Assembly (NCBI RefSeq): GCF_001895005.1
Contig: NZ_BCXH01000010.1
Span: 1-64,000, forward strand
DNA length: 64,000 nt
Origin: Rhodococcus yunnanensis NBRC 103083
GTDB taxonomy: Bacteria; Actinomycetota; Actinomycetes; Mycobacteriales; Mycobacteriaceae
Direction of reading: 5' to 3'
Positions within the stretch are counted from its first letter, which is position 1. Each line of letters begins with the position of its first letter. The notes under the pieces were generated by a model, which did no database searches, was not told the origin of the DNA, and saw nothing but the letters and a program-made list of their open reading frames with translations. Below are positions 42,171-51,353 of the stretch, piece by piece. A program made the translations under genes and the position numbers.

Positions 42171-44249
42171 TCAACCAATCCCTGGAATGAGTCGAACGAG
42201 CAGATCGATGAGCCAGATGCCGACGAACGGCGCGACGACTCCGCCTATCCCGTAGATCAGCAGATTCCTTCGCAGAAGGCCGGCCGCGGAGGACGGACGG
42301 TAGCGAACACCTTTGAGTGCCAACGGGATCAACACCACGATGACCAACGCGTTGAAGATGACGGCGGACAGTATCGCGGACTGCGGTGTCGCCAGCCGCA
42401 TGATGTTCAGCCCGTCCAGTTGCGGGTAGAGGCCACTGAACATCGCCGGCAGGATGGCGAAGTACTTGGCCAGGTCGTTGGCCAGGGAGAACGTCGTCAG
42501 CGCACCGCGCGTGATCAGCAGTTGTTTCCCGATTTCGACGATCTCGATCAGCTTGGTCGGATCCGAGTCCAGATCGACCATGTTGCCCGCTTCCTTCGCC
42601 GCGGAGGTGCCCGTGTTCATGGCAACCCCGACGTCGGCCTGCGCGAGGGCCGGGGCGTCGTTGGTTCCGTCCCCGGTCATCGCCACCAGCCGGCCGCCCT
42701 CCTGTTCGGTCCGAATCAACGCGAGCTTGTCCTCGGGTGTGGCCTCGGCGAGGAAGTCGTCGACCCCGGCCTCGGCCGCGATGGCCCTGGCCGTCAACGG
42801 ATTGTCGCCGGTGACCATGACGGTCCTGATACCCATGGCTCGCAACTGCGCGAACCGATCCGCGATGTGCGGCTTGACCACATCCGACAGCTCCACCACT
42901 CCCAGCACCCGCGCGATCCCATCGAACACCACCGCAACGACCAGCGGTGTACCGCCGAGCTGGGCGATCCGAGAGACGATGGCGTCGAGCTCCGGGTCGT
43001 GTGGCTCGCCGCCGTTGTCACCGACCCACGCAGCCACCGAATCCGCTGCGCCCTTGCGGATTCGGCTACCGTCGAGATCGACACCGCTCATTCGGGTATG
43101 GGCGGTGAATGCGACGAATTCTCCCGCGCTCTCCGACGCCTCGGCCGTCGGCGCCAGATCGAAATCGCGGCAACACAATTCGACGATGCTGCGGCCCTCG
43201 GGCGTCCCGTCGGCCAACGACGACACCCTGGCTGCGCGTGCAAGTTCGACAGTACCGACACCGGGGACCGGATGCAGTCCGGTAGCACGTCTGTTGCCGA
43301 ATGTGATGGTCCCTGTCTTGTCCATCAACAGTGTGCCGATGTCACCTGCAGCCTCGACGGCCCGTCCGGACATCGCCAGTACGTTCCGCTGAACCAGTCG
43401 GTCCATCCCGGCAATGCCGATGGCGGACAGCAGCGCACCGATGGTGGTCGGGATCAAACACACGAGCAGTGCAATCAGTTGCACCGGATCCTGCGCCTGA
43501 CCCGCGTAGGCACCCATGGGACCGATCGCGACGACCGCAAGCAGAAAGATCGTCGTCAACGATGCCAACAGGATGTTCAAGGCAATCTCGTTCGGTGTCT
43601 TGCGCCGCGACGCACCCTCGACGAGTCCGATCATCCTGTCCACGAACGTCTCACCCTGTGCGGCGGTGATTCGCACGACGATCTCGTCGGACAGCACCGT
43701 CGTACCGCCGGTGACCGCGGATCGATCGCCACCGGATTCACGGACGACGGGTGCGGATTCGCCGGTGATGGCGGACTCGTCGACACTGGCGATCCCGTCC
43801 ACGACATCGCCGTCGCCGGGAATCACCTCACCTGCCGCCACGAGAACCTCGTCGCCGACCCTCAGGTCGATGCCGCGGACCTCCTCCAGCCGGCCGTCCC
43901 GTGTGCGTCGTCGTGCAGCACTGTCCTGCTTGACCTTTCGCAGGCTCGCTGCCTGCGCCTTGCCTCGACCTTCGGCGACCGACTCGGCGAGGTTCGCGAA
44001 CAACACCGTGAACCAGAGCCAGCCGGCGATCGACCACGCGAAGACCGACGGCTCGAGCGCGGCGAGGACCGACGTGATCGCAGATCCCACGAAGACCACG
44101 AACATGACAGGGTTTCGGGCGAGGTGGCGCGGGTCCAGTTTGCCGAACGCCCCCGGCAGGGCCGTCCACATCTGCCGGCCGTCGAATTTGCCTGCTGGAA
44201 CTGCAGTTCCGGATTCGACGGGCGTTTCCGGTGACATCAGAGCGGTCAT
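42171..44249 (-). CDS. kdpB: KdpB P-type ATPase subunit
   Basis: This 692-residue ATPase subunit is full length. The phosphorylation site is [13 protein letters not shown], the TGES loop is [14 protein letters not shown], the ATP-binding part includes KGAADS and [12 protein letters not shown], and the hinge is [19 protein letters not shown]. It drives K+ movement through KdpA. The ATG at 44247-44249 overlaps the kdpA stop (ATGA), so translation is coupled. The order F-A-B-C-D-E is the classical one. Confidence 0.96.
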   Translation of the reverse strand: MTALMSPETPVESGTAVPAGKFDGRQMWTALPGAFGKLDPRHLARNPVMFVVFVGSAITSVLAALEPSVFAWSIAGWLWFTVLFANLAESVAEGRGKAQAASLRKVKQDSAARRRTRDGRLEEVRGIDLRVGDEVLVAAGEVIPGDGDVVDGIASVDESAITGESAPVVRESGGDRSAVTGGTTVLSDEIVVRITAAQGETFVDRMIGLVEGASRRKTPNEIALNILLASLTTIFLLAVVAIGPMGAYAGQAQDPVQLIALLVCLIPTTIGALLSAIGIAGMDRLVQRNVLAMSGRAVEAAGDIGTLLMDKTGTITFGNRRATGLHPVPGVGTVELARAARVSSLADGTPEGRSIVELCCRDFDLAPTAEASESAGEFVAFTAHTRMSGVDLDGSRIRKGAADSVAAWVGDNGGEPHDPELDAIVSRIAQLGGTPLVVAVVFDGIARVLGVVELSDVVKPHIADRFAQLRAMGIRTVMVTGDNPLTARAIAAEAGVDDFLAEATPEDKLALIRTEQEGGRLVAMTGDGTNDAPALAQADVGVAMNTGTSAAKEAGNMVDLDSDPTKLIEIVEIGKQLLITRGALTTFSLANDLAKYFAILPAMFSGLYPQLDGLNIMRLATPQSAILSAVIFNALVIVVLIPLALKGVRYRPSSAAGLLRRNLLIYGIGGVVAPFVGIWLIDLLVRLIPGIG

Positions 44250-45931
44250 TGCATTGCCTCCGCGATCGGGCCCAGAGCGAGGGCAGGAAAGAAGGTGAGT
44301 GCGGCGACGAGCACCGCAGTACCGAGAAGAAGTCCGCCGAACAGGGGACCTGTGGTGGGCAGTGTGCCGGCGTCGGTTGCCGTCCGTCTGGATCGGACCA
44401 ACGATCCGGCGAGTGCCAGCACGAAGACGATGGGAAGGAATCGACCGAACAGCATCGCCAGCCCGAGCGAGGTCTGGAACCAGTCGCTGGTGACGGTCAA
44501 GCCACCGAAGGAACTGCCGTTGTTGTTCGCGGCGGACGCATACGCGTAGAGAACTTCGGTGAATCCGTGTATCGATCCGGGGGTGCCCGGGTCGCCCGAG
44601 TTGCCCTGAAATCCTGTCGTCGAACCGAGGATCACCGTGATCGATGTTCCGAGCAGTACGAGCGCAGGCATCACCAGGACCGACAGTGCAGCCATGGTGA
44701 TCTCGCGGCGGCCGAGTTTCTTGCCGAGGAATTCCGGTGTGCGACCGACGAGCAGTCCACCGACGAACACCGCGATGATCGCCAGCACGAGCATTCCGTA
44801 CAGGCCGGTACCGACGCCGCCGGGGGCGATCTCCCCGAACAGCATGTTCAGCAGTACTGCGCCACCACCCAGCGGTGACAGACTGTCGTGGGCGGCATTG
44901 ACTGCGCCCGTCGAGGTTCCGGTGGTCGAGACCGCGAACAACGCAGATCCCGGGATCCCGAACCGGACTTCTTTTCCTTCCATCATCGCGCCCGCTGCCT
45001 GAGCGGCGACGCCTCGGGTGCCCGATTCCGCGGCGAGCGTGACCGCGAGCAGACCGCCCCACAGTGCTCCCATGACGGCCAGCACGGTCAGTCCTTGCCT
45101 GCGACTTCCGACCATGGTTCCGAAGGTTCGCGTCAGGCAGACCGGGATCAGCAGGAGTGCGATGATCTGGACGACGTTGCTCAGCGGTGTCGGATTCTCG
45201 AACGGGTGCGCAGAGTTCGCCGCGAGTATCCCGCCGCCGTTGGTGCCCAGTTCCTTGATGGCTTCCTGCGACGCAACCGGGGCAAGTGCGTTGTGGGCGA
45301 GGGTTCCGTCGAGACCGGTGGAGGAAAATCCCGTCGAGAAGGACTGAACGACGCCCTGCGTCAACAGGATCAGTGCGATCACGAAGGACAGTGGGAGCAG
45401 AATTCGCACCGTTCCACGAGTGAGGTCGACCCAGAAGTTGCCGATCTCACCACCGCTCCGCACACGAACGAATCCGCGCACGAGTGCAACTGCGACCGCG
45501 AGACCCACTGCCGCGGACAGGAAGTTCTGGACCGCGAGACCCAGTGGCTGAGTAAGATTCGACATCGTCGTCTCGGGGACGTACGACTGCCAGTTGGTGT
45601 TGCTGACGAACGAGACGGCGGTGTTGAACGCAACGGCCGGGCTCACCCCGGCCAGGCCGCCGTTCATCGGCAGTACACCTTGGATCCGTTGCAGCACATA
45701 GAGGAAGAGCACCCCCGCTGCCGAGAATCCGAGGACGCTGGTGGCGTAGCCGACCCAGGTCTGTTCGACTCCGGGGCTGATCCGGCAGATGCGGTACACC
45801 AGGATCTCGACTCGCGTGTGACGTGCGCTCTCGAACACGCGGGCCATGTAGTCACCGAGCGGGACATAGAGCAGGGCGAGCACTGCGATCACGACGGCGA
45901 TCTGCAGGCCCGCGAGAAGTGCGGGGTTCAT
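44246..45931 (-). CDS. kdpA: KdpA K+-channel-like subunit
   Basis: This 561-residue protein with about ten membrane helices belongs to the superfamily of K+ transporters. It contains the selectivity-filter segment [50 protein letters not shown] near the N-terminus and FNPEFLG-type repeats such as [17 protein letters not shown]. It forms the ion path of the ATP-driven KdpFABC pump. The start ATG at 45929-45931 comes 7 bp after the kdpF stop. The stop overlaps kdpB. Confidence 0.96.
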   Translation of the reverse strand: MNPALLAGLQIAVVIAVLALLYVPLGDYMARVFESARHTRVEILVYRICRISPGVEQTWVGYATSVLGFSAAGVLFLYVLQRIQGVLPMNGGLAGVSPAVAFNTAVSFVSNTNWQSYVPETTMSNLTQPLGLAVQNFLSAAVGLAVAVALVRGFVRVRSGGEIGNFWVDLTRGTVRILLPLSFVIALILLTQGVVQSFSTGFSSTGLDGTLAHNALAPVASQEAIKELGTNGGGILAANSAHPFENPTPLSNVVQIIALLLIPVCLTRTFGTMVGSRRQGLTVLAVMGALWGGLLAVTLAAESGTRGVAAQAAGAMMEGKEVRFGIPGSALFAVSTTGTSTGAVNAAHDSLSPLGGGAVLLNMLFGEIAPGGVGTGLYGMLVLAIIAVFVGGLLVGRTPEFLGKKLGRREITMAALSVLVMPALVLLGTSITVILGSTTGFQGNSGDPGTPGSIHGFTEVLYAYASAANNNGSSFGGLTVTSDWFQTSLGLAMLFGRFLPIVFVLALAGSLVRSRRTATDAGTLPTTGPLFGGLLLGTAVLVAALTFFPALALGPIAEAMQ

Positions 45932-45938
45932 CTGTGGC

Positions 45939-46040
45939 TCAGAACCTCTCGGGATCGAGCAATGCTACGAGAAGGTAGACGACAGCGGCGGCGGCAAGCA
46001 CGAGCAGCGCGACGCTGACGATTCCTGGGAACGTGATCAT
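45939..46040 (-). CDS. kdpF: KdpF small subunit
   Basis: This 33-residue membrane peptide starts MITFPGIVSVALLVLAAAAV and ends LLDPERF, which is the usual KdpF shape of one helix followed by a PERF-type end. KdpF is a small stabilising subunit bound to KdpA. The start (46038-46040) overlaps the stop of a further small frame upstream by ATGA, so the two are probably coupled. It is too short for common gene-finding cut-offs. Confidence 0.9.
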   Translation of the reverse strand: MITFPGIVSVALLVLAAAAVVYLLVALLDPERF

Positions 46041-46123
46041 GCGGCCGCTCCGAGTACCCGCACCACAAGGGCACAGAATCCGAATCCAACGGCTGCGACG
46101 ACGAGAAAGGCTGTATCGGCCAT
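46037..46123 (-). CDS. 28-residue membrane peptide upstream of kdpF
   Basis: A 28-codon frame starting MADTAFLVVAAVGFGFCALV encodes one hydrophobic helix, and its TGA overlaps the kdpF ATG (ATGA). An in-frame upstream start at 46225 would give 62 residues but adds an acidic, low-complexity leader. A small membrane ORF directly before kdpF is a feature I have seen in actinobacterial kdp operons, but I cannot name a family. The ATG at 46121-46123 is preceded by GAAGAGAG, a usable ribosome site. Confidence 0.6.
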   Translation of the reverse strand: MADTAFLVVAAVGFGFCALVVRVLGAAA

Positions 46124-46373
46124 TGCGTCAGTACTCTCTTCGAGCTCGGAAGTAACCACGTGATCGTCCCCGAACGGACGGGCGAACAGTGGGGACCGGT
46201 CGACGACCGGTTCGCTTTCCAGCATCGTCCCGGCCGATCGAGGTGGCGAGAATTCTTACGAGCTGCTTATGCGTTCACCAGCCATTGTTGACGAAATCCT
46301 TACGTCTCGACCCGATCGTGATGCCGAATTCGCACCCGATCGAGAGAACGGGCATTTCGGGCACGCTCTCAGG
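46124..46373. promoter_or_regulatory. Divergent region between the kdp operon and the DUF998 gene
   Basis: This 250-bp region should contain the KdpE-controlled kdp promoter reading left and a promoter reading right. I see TTGACG (46286-46291) and TTGACA (46374-46379) on the plus strand, and TTCTTACGAG/TCCTTACGTC as a rough repeat near 46250-46310. None is a definite KdpE site. The longer start of the small peptide would reach into this region. Confidence 0.4.
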
Positions 46374-47192
46374 TTGACACCGTATCGTTACCAAAATCGA
46401 ACTCGCGACAGGGAGATCCATATCAGTCAAGAACACAGGGCCCACAACTTTCGCCACGCTGCTGCGGGGACAGCCTGGATACTCTCGTTCGCCTACTTGC
46501 TGGCCGAGGTGTTCACGGCCGCTGCGTGGAGGACGCCGTACAGCTTCGCGCAGGATTCGATCAGCTCACTCGGTGTCACCACGTGCGATCTCGAGTCCTG
46601 TTCACCGATGCACGACGTCATGAACTCGTCGTTCGTCGTTCTCGGTGCATTGACGCTGGTCGGGGCCCTGTTCCTGCATCGCCACATCAGAAGCGGGCGC
46701 GAGAAGAAGTGGATCCTGTCGCTCGCCGTCGTCATTGCCGTGAGCACGGCGGCGACCGGGCTGTTTCCTGCCAACGACGGCACCTTCGTGCACTGGACCG
46801 CGGTGCTGCCCGGATTCATCGCGCGACACGTGGTGCTCGTTCTGATCGCATGGCACCTGTGGCACGAAAAACGTCTGGTCGCGGTGTGGTCGGCGCTGTG
46901 CGCGGCAGTCGGCGTGGTCGGCGCGGTGTTGCTGATGGCGCAGACTCTGCACTTCGGCCTCGGTGAGCGCCTCGCGCTGTACCCGATGCCCACCTGGATG
47001 GCCGTCACCGGCACAGCCGTCCTACTGGCACTCGCCAGGCGGACCGTACTGCGACGGTTCGACTTCTCGTTCGCACCCGACCCGCGGCGCTGGATCCGCA
47101 GGGCGGCCCGCGAGACCGTTCCCGGCACACCCACGATGCTCGGTCAGCGCAGCGAGTCCAGCGCCTCGGCGACCGTCGGCGACGCCGCGTAG
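46374..47192 (+). CDS. DUF998 membrane protein
   Basis: This is a membrane protein with about six to seven helices: AAAGTAWILSFAYLLAEVFTAAAW, LGALTLVGALFLHRHI, ILSLAVVIAVSTAATGLFPANDGTFVHW and VTGTAVLLALA. The DUF998 pattern includes the GLFPxNxxxxxHW motif and SQDSISSLG-like FAQDSISSLGV. The start is uncertain: only a TTG at 46374 and an ATG at 46269 lie upstream in frame, while the best ribosome site (AGGGAG, 46410-46415) points to an ATC at 46422. The last 49 bp overlap the convergent glycosyltransferase gene. Function unknown. Confidence 0.7.
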   Translation: MTPYRYQNRTRDREIHISQEHRAHNFRHAAAGTAWILSFAYLLAEVFTAAAWRTPYSFAQDSISSLGVTTCDLESCSPMHDVMNSSFVVLGALTLVGALFLHRHIRSGREKKWILSLAVVIAVSTAATGLFPANDGTFVHWTAVLPGFIARHVVLVLIAWHLWHEKRLVAVWSALCAAVGVVGAVLLMAQTLHFGLGERLALYPMPTWMAVTGTAVLLALARRTVLRRFDFSFAPDPRRWIRRAARETVPGTPTMLGQRSESSASATVGDAA

Positions 47193-48328
47193 CGATCGGC
47201 GACCCTTCGTGCCGCAATGCGGTAACTGTCGTCGTTCAACACCTTCCTCACCGCAGCTTCGAGTCGCGGCACATCGGCCTCGGTCAACCCCCTGAGCTCG
47301 ACGCTTTCCCCGGACGCTAGGTCTTCCCCGGACGCTAGGTCTTCCCCGGGCGCTAGGTCTTCCCCGGATACAGACCTTCCCGCTGGCGCAACGGTAATTC
47401 CTGCGCCGAGCTGTTCCACCATCGCCGCATTGGTCGGCTGATCGGCGAGCATCGGTACGACGACGGTGGGAATTCCCGCGGCAAGCGCGGCGAGTGTTGT
47501 TCCCGACCCTCCGTGGCACACCACCACACTCGCGCGGCTCAGCACGTCGGACATCTCGACCCATTCGACGACCCGAACGTTCGCCGGTGCTCGAAGAAGA
47601 GGACGACCCCGGCCGACACTGGCGATCACCTGCACATCGAGCCCGCCGAGTGCTTCCAGCGCAGCGTCCCAGGTCCGTGCGGTGTGCTCGAACGTGGCGT
47701 TGACCGTACCGAACGTCAACCACACCAACGGGGGAGACTCGGCGAGGTCGGCGCGGGATCGGGCACCGAATCCGTAGCGCCTCGTGTCGGTGAATCCCGT
47801 CGGCTCGTCCATCGGAAATCGGGTGAGGTACGGCGCAGCCGAGGTGAGTGCAGCGAATCCCGGCTCCAGCGATTCGAGCACCTCGGATGCCATGTGCAGA
47901 CCCGAGATGTCGGCCAGGCCCGGCGAGATGCCGACCGTCGCGATCGGGACCGCTTGCCGATGCGCCACGATCGCGGAGGCGTAGTCGCACGGTTCCCGCA
48001 GAATCAGATCGGGACGACACCGCGTGGCCGTCTGTTCCATGACCGGTAGCGCGGCGGCGGTGAACAGACGCCCGAACAGTTCGACTTCCGCGGCATGCAC
48101 CCGAACCGCTCGATCCGCGGATGCCATCGCGCGACGCACCTGTTCCACGGCGGCCGGATCGGGCGAATGGGTCGTCTGGTAGCGCGATCCTGTGAATCGA
48201 GCCGTCTCCTCCAGCGCAGGTGGGACGACCATGATCACGTCGTCGCCGCGGTCTCGCGCAGCCGAGACGAATGGAAGGAGCGGTCCGAGATGGCCCTCGC
48301 CACCGCATGCAGCCACCAGTATTCGCAC
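47144..48328 (-). CDS. MGT-type glycosyltransferase with repeated GEDLAS insert
   Basis: This 394-residue GT1-type enzyme begins MRILVAACGGEGHLGPLLPFVSAARDRGDDV and ends with the donor domain: LVWLTFGTVNAT, VVCHGGSGTTLAALAAGIPTVVVPMLADQPTNAAMVEQLGAG. Near the C-terminus an 18-bp unit is repeated 3.3 times (47310-47368), giving SGEDLAPGEDLASGEDLASGES in a loop. GTG 48328 is preferred because the fold starts there; the longer frame from 48373 adds 15 odd residues. It is divergent from the NmrA-like gene. Acceptor and sugar are unknown. Confidence 0.86.
   Translation of the reverse strand: MRILVAACGGEGHLGPLLPFVSAARDRGDDVIMVVPPALEETARFTGSRYQTTHSPDPAAVEQVRRAMASADRAVRVHAAEVELFGRLFTAAALPVMEQTATRCRPDLILREPCDYASAIVAHRQAVPIATVGISPGLADISGLHMASEVLESLEPGFAALTSAAPYLTRFPMDEPTGFTDTRRYGFGARSRADLAESPPLVWLTFGTVNATFEHTARTWDAALEALGGLDVQVIASVGRGRPLLRAPANVRVVEWVEMSDVLSRASVVVCHGGSGTTLAALAAGIPTVVVPMLADQPTNAAMVEQLGAGITVAPAGRSVSGEDLAPGEDLASGEDLASGESVELRGLTEADVPRLEAAVRKVLNDDSYRIAARRVADRYAASPTVAEALDSLR
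47310..47368. repeat. 18-bp in-frame tandem repeat inside the glycosyltransferase
   Basis: CCGGACGCTAGGTCTTCC is repeated at 47310, 47328 and (one mismatch) 47346, with a partial fourth copy. On the coding strand it gives GEDLAS/GEDLAP. As 18 is a multiple of three, copy number can vary without loss of frame. Confidence 0.9.
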
Positions 48329-48366
48329 GACGCTCAACTTATCGGCAGACACGAACACACGCCTGT

Positions 48367-48379
48367 CGTACACTGTACG
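48367..48379. promoter_or_regulatory. Short inverted repeat before the NmrA-like gene
   Basis: CGTAC-N3-GTACG lies two bases before the ATG at 48382, overlapping the ribosome-site region in the 53-bp divergent gap to the glycosyltransferase. It may be a repressor site; five-base arms are short enough to arise by chance. Confidence 0.35.
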
Positions 48380-48381
48380 GT

Positions 48382-49203
48382 ATGACGATTCTCGTGACCG
48401 GGGCCACCGGAAACATCGGACGGATGCTCGTCGACCATCTCATTGCGGCGGGCGCGCCGAGCATCAGAGCCTTGACCACCGATCCCGAGCGCGCCGAGCT
48501 TCCCGACGGTGTCGAGGTGGCGACGGGCTACATCGGCAGACCCGACACGCTGCCCGACGCGTTCGACGGCGTCGAGAGTGTGTATCTGGCGCCACTGGAG
48601 AAGACCGTCCACGACGTGCTCGGCATCGCCGCGGCCGCCGGAGTGCGCCTCGTCGTCGACCTCGCCGGGCCGCCGGAGAACTGGTGGTATCCCATTTCCG
48701 AGGCCGTCGAAGCCTCCGGCATCGATTGGACGCATCTCTGGCCAGGGGAGTTCATGGAGAACACCACGACATGGTCCGAGCAGATTCGCGAAACCGATTC
48801 CGTCCGTGAACCTTTCCCGAACTCGGCCAACGCTCCGATCGCGATGGACGACATCGCCGCCGTCGCGGCCGTATGCCTGACCCAGCCCGGTCACACGAGG
48901 AGTGCGTACACCCTCACCGGGCCCGAAACACTCTCGCGGACAGATCTTCTCCAGCACATCGGTGATGCCCTCGGAAGAACACTCTCGTTCCGTACCGTCT
49001 CACGCGAGGAGGCGCTCACCATCCTGGAACCCGTCATGGGCAGCTTCGCGCACACCTATCTGGACGGTCTGCGGTCCTACGCCGAACACCCACAGCAGGC
49101 CTTGACGACGGTGGCCGACCTCACCGGCCACGTCACCGACTACGCCCGGTGGGCGCGAGATCACGTGGACGAGTTCCGTACGCCTGCTCCGAACCGGGAT
49201 TGA
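48382..49203 (+). CDS. NmrA-like NAD(P)-binding protein
   Basis: This 273-residue atypical short-chain dehydrogenase has the nucleotide loop TGATGNIGRMLVDHLIAAG, a hydrophobic strand SVYLAPLEKTVHD and a C-terminal substrate part (DWTHLWPGEFMENTTTWSEQIRE, APIAMDDIAAVAAVCLTQPGH). It resembles NmrA/QOR2-type quinone or redox sensors, which usually lack the SDR catalytic Tyr-x3-Lys; none is evident here. ATG 48382 starts the fold. It sits between a glycosyltransferase gene and the convergent EAL gene. Function is best called NAD(P)-binding regulator or reductase of unknown substrate. Confidence 0.85.
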   Translation: MTILVTGATGNIGRMLVDHLIAAGAPSIRALTTDPERAELPDGVEVATGYIGRPDTLPDAFDGVESVYLAPLEKTVHDVLGIAAAAGVRLVVDLAGPPENWWYPISEAVEASGIDWTHLWPGEFMENTTTWSEQIRETDSVREPFPNSANAPIAMDDIAAVAAVCLTQPGHTRSAYTLTGPETLSRTDLLQHIGDALGRTLSFRTVSREEALTILEPVMGSFAHTYLDGLRSYAEHPQQALTTVADLTGHVTDYARWARDHVDEFRTPAPNRD

Positions 49204-49205
49204 CC

Positions 49206-49934
49206 TCACGACAACCCGAGAGACGAACTGTCCACGGCTGCACCGAAGAACCACCCCTGCCCGAGGGTGGCGCCGAGCTCGACAGCGCGCAGTCGGTCGC
49301 GCTCGGATTCGATACCTTCGGCGAGCACCGTGGCCCCGGTTGCGGCGACGAATGCACGGACGGCGCGCAGCGTGCGCCTCGACCGCAGCGACCTCGGCCG
49401 ACGCAGTATCCGTGCATCGAGCTTGACGATGTCGGGCTCGACGACACTCAGTGCGCTCAACGTACTCGGATTTGCCCCGACATCGTCGAGCGCGATGGCG
49501 AACCCACGCCTACGCGCCGCTCCGACCATCGACCGCAGGCCGTCGTGTACCGAATCCAAGCCACGCTCGGTGATCTCGAGAACCACGTTCAGATCACCAC
49601 CGAGTGCGTCGAGATGCTCTTCGGTGCGAGCCAGGTCACCGATCCCCGACGGCTCGTAGTTCAGGAACAACGTCAGATCCCGCGAGAATTGCGAGGATCG
49701 CGCCTCTTTCACAGCGGCGCTGCGACAGGCGAAGTCGATGTCGGCGACAACCCCTCGCGTTCGGGCCAAGGCGAACACCTCGGCGGGATCGACTCCGACG
49801 ACGGTAGGCCACCGCGCGAGAGCCTCGACCCCGATGACCCGTCCCGACAGCAGCGAGACAACGGGCTGGAAGGACGGGATCATCTGCTCGATCGCCACGA
49901 GCGCGGCACGTGCGGACATCGAAGTCACGCTCAC
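49206..49934 (-). CDS. Stand-alone EAL domain protein
   Basis: This 242-residue cytosolic EAL domain has GVEALARW, LEITERGL, LDDVGANPSTL, VKLDARI and LAEGIESERDRLRAVELGATLGQGWFFG. The EAL and Lys/Glu positions are kept, but the loop-6 motif is DDVGAN where active phosphodiesterases have DDFGTG, and the Asn of the substrate strand reads LFLNYEPS. It could be a weakly active or non-catalytic c-di-GMP-binding protein. The start overlaps the stop of the PucR/CdaR regulator (GTGA), so the two are one operon with coupled translation. It converges on the NmrA-like gene with 2 bp between stops. Confidence 0.85.
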   Translation of the reverse strand: MSVTSMSARAALVAIEQMIPSFQPVVSLLSGRVIGVEALARWPTVVGVDPAEVFALARTRGVVADIDFACRSAAVKEARSSQFSRDLTLFLNYEPSGIGDLARTEEHLDALGGDLNVVLEITERGLDSVHDGLRSMVGAARRRGFAIALDDVGANPSTLSALSVVEPDIVKLDARILRRPRSLRSRRTLRAVRAFVAATGATVLAEGIESERDRLRAVELGATLGQGWFFGAAVDSSSLGLS

Positions 49935-51214
49935 TGTTTCGTGACTGTCGGCTGCGCACGACCATCCAACACTGTCGGCTGCGCACGACCATCCAGGGAG
50001 TCTGCGATCAGTGCGGCGTGAAGCGACCGCAGACCGGACGACTTCATCGGATCTATGCCGGTGATCTGCTCGATTCGCTTGAGCCGATAGTCCACGGTGT
50101 TGGGGTGCACGACCAGCTCTTTGGCAGCTTTCTTCCTGTTGGCCTCGGTGTAGACGAATGCCTTCAACGTGGGCAGTAGATCAGGAGCCATGCGCAGTGG
50201 ATCGAGCAGCTTCTGCAGGTGTCGCCGGCCGACGCCCGGTCGCGCGATCTGAAATTCCAGGGCCAGATCGGCGATTCGGTGGACGCCAGGGCGGTAGCCG
50301 AGTCGCTGCACGAGCCGCATCAGTTCATAGGCGTTCTCGGCTGCATCCGGAAGTCGTTCCGGCACAGCGGCTGCCGCTGCCGCGTAGATCGACACACCGC
50401 CTGCGACACTCATGTTCTCGATGAGTCGATCGACGACGACCGAGTCGGCGTCGGGCACGAGAATCGTTCCGCCCGAACGACTCAGTATGGCAAGAGCAGG
50501 TGACGGGGCGAAGAAGCTCGCGACCGCACCGTGTATGCGCCTGAGTTTCTTTCCGGCCGCGAGGTCGCGTTCGGAGGGTGAGCCGGTCTCGTCGGGGTGC
50601 GGTGGGAAATGTACTGCGACCACCTCGTACGTCGACGCCAGCTCCACACCGATCCTCTCGGCGATGCGATACGCATTCGCGTCACCGGCCAGGAGCGCAG
50701 TTGTCATCGAATGAGCCTGGTCGTGGTGGTGCGTCGCCACGCTGCGGTACTCGTCGAGGTAGGCGGTCGAGACAGCAGCGGATACGACGTCGAGGAGTCC
50801 GAACATCAGCACGGCACCGTCGACGAGCGCCGAATTCTCACCGTCGACGGCGGTACCGGCCACCAATCGCAGTCCTGCAGAGAATCCTTCGTGCAGTGCG
50901 TGCTGAATCGGTGCCAGCGGGATTCCGGCGCGCGCCCACTTCGCCGCGGCCCGGCGTAGGCCGCCGAGGTCCACCGAAGACGGTTGGGTTCCGCTGTCGA
51001 GGACGTCTGCAGCGAGTTCGACGCACAATGCGGCAATCTCGGCGACCTCACCGCGACCGGATTCTTCGGTCCACTCACGACGGTCGGTGCGAGACAGGAT
51101 GTGGTCGACGACGGTGGCCGTCGCGTCCGGTGTGCGGCGAAGGCTGTGCGACGCCGGGCGCCCGCCCAACGAGAGAGTCTCCGCGATGACGGTGCCTGCG
51201 ACTCCTGTGCTCAT
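49931..51214 (-). CDS. PucR/CdaR-type transcriptional regulator
   Basis: This 427-residue regulator has an N-terminal RsbT co-antagonist-like helical domain (AAKWARAGIPLAPIQHALHEGFSAGLRLV), a central GGDEF-related degenerate domain, and a C-terminal PucR-type HTH (LKAFVYTEANRKKAAKELVVHPNTVDYRLKRIEQITGIDP). The tail ends with a direct duplication, LDGRAQPTVLDGRAQPTVTKQ, from a 27-bp tandem repeat. The ATG at 51212-51214 is chosen; further upstream frame is low-complexity. It is coupled to the EAL gene downstream, so a role in regulating or responding to that gene is plausible. Effector unknown. Confidence 0.85.
   Translation of the reverse strand: MSTGVAGTVIAETLSLGGRPASHSLRRTPDATATVVDHILSRTDRREWTEESGRGEVAEIAALCVELAADVLDSGTQPSSVDLGGLRRAAAKWARAGIPLAPIQHALHEGFSAGLRLVAGTAVDGENSALVDGAVLMFGLLDVVSAAVSTAYLDEYRSVATHHHDQAHSMTTALLAGDANAYRIAERIGVELASTYEVVAVHFPPHPDETGSPSERDLAAGKKLRRIHGAVASFFAPSPALAILSRSGGTILVPDADSVVVDRLIENMSVAGGVSIYAAAAAAVPERLPDAAENAYELMRLVQRLGYRPGVHRIADLALEFQIARPGVGRRHLQKLLDPLRMAPDLLPTLKAFVYTEANRKKAAKELVVHPNTVDYRLKRIEQITGIDPMKSSGLRSLHAALIADSLDGRAQPTVLDGRAQPTVTKQ
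49944..49997. repeat. 27-bp tandem duplication at the regulator's 3' end
   Basis: Two 27-bp copies lie at 49944-49970 and 49971-49997, differing only in the last two bases. On the coding strand each gives LDGRAQPTV, so the C-terminus of the PucR/CdaR-like regulator was lengthened by nine residues. The EAL start is 10 bp beyond. Confidence 0.9.
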
Positions 51215-51312
51215 GGTTGTTGCCACGCGTGGCCACCTTCCGGGTCGACTACTGAAGCTCGTGCACGCCACCATAGACCAGAAATCCAACTCCTATGATG
51301 TTTTGATGGTCA

Positions 51313-51335
51313 TAAACAAACTCCGAGTTTGTTTA
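51313..51335. promoter_or_regulatory. 23-bp perfect palindrome upstream of the PucR/CdaR-EAL operon
   Basis: TAAACAAACTC at 51313-51323 is followed, after a single C, by its exact reverse complement at 51325-51335. It sits about 100 bp before the regulator's start and 19 bp after the stop of the GGDEF gene. It is AT-rich in a GC-rich genome. It suits an operator for the PucR-type or an unlinked regulator; a terminator for the GGDEF gene is less likely since a stem-loop would need the inner bases unpaired and no U tract follows. Confidence 0.75.
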
Positions 51336-51353
51336 CTGTGAAACCGCACCTTC

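Noticed and set aside
42168-44234. Long plus-strand frame opposite kdpB
   Set aside because: kdpB is unambiguous; the antisense frame is a GC shadow.
42174-45062. Extended N-terminus of kdpB into kdpA
   Set aside because: The ATG at 44247-44249 overlapping the kdpA stop is the normal KdpB start; the upstream extension is Arg-rich shadow sequence.
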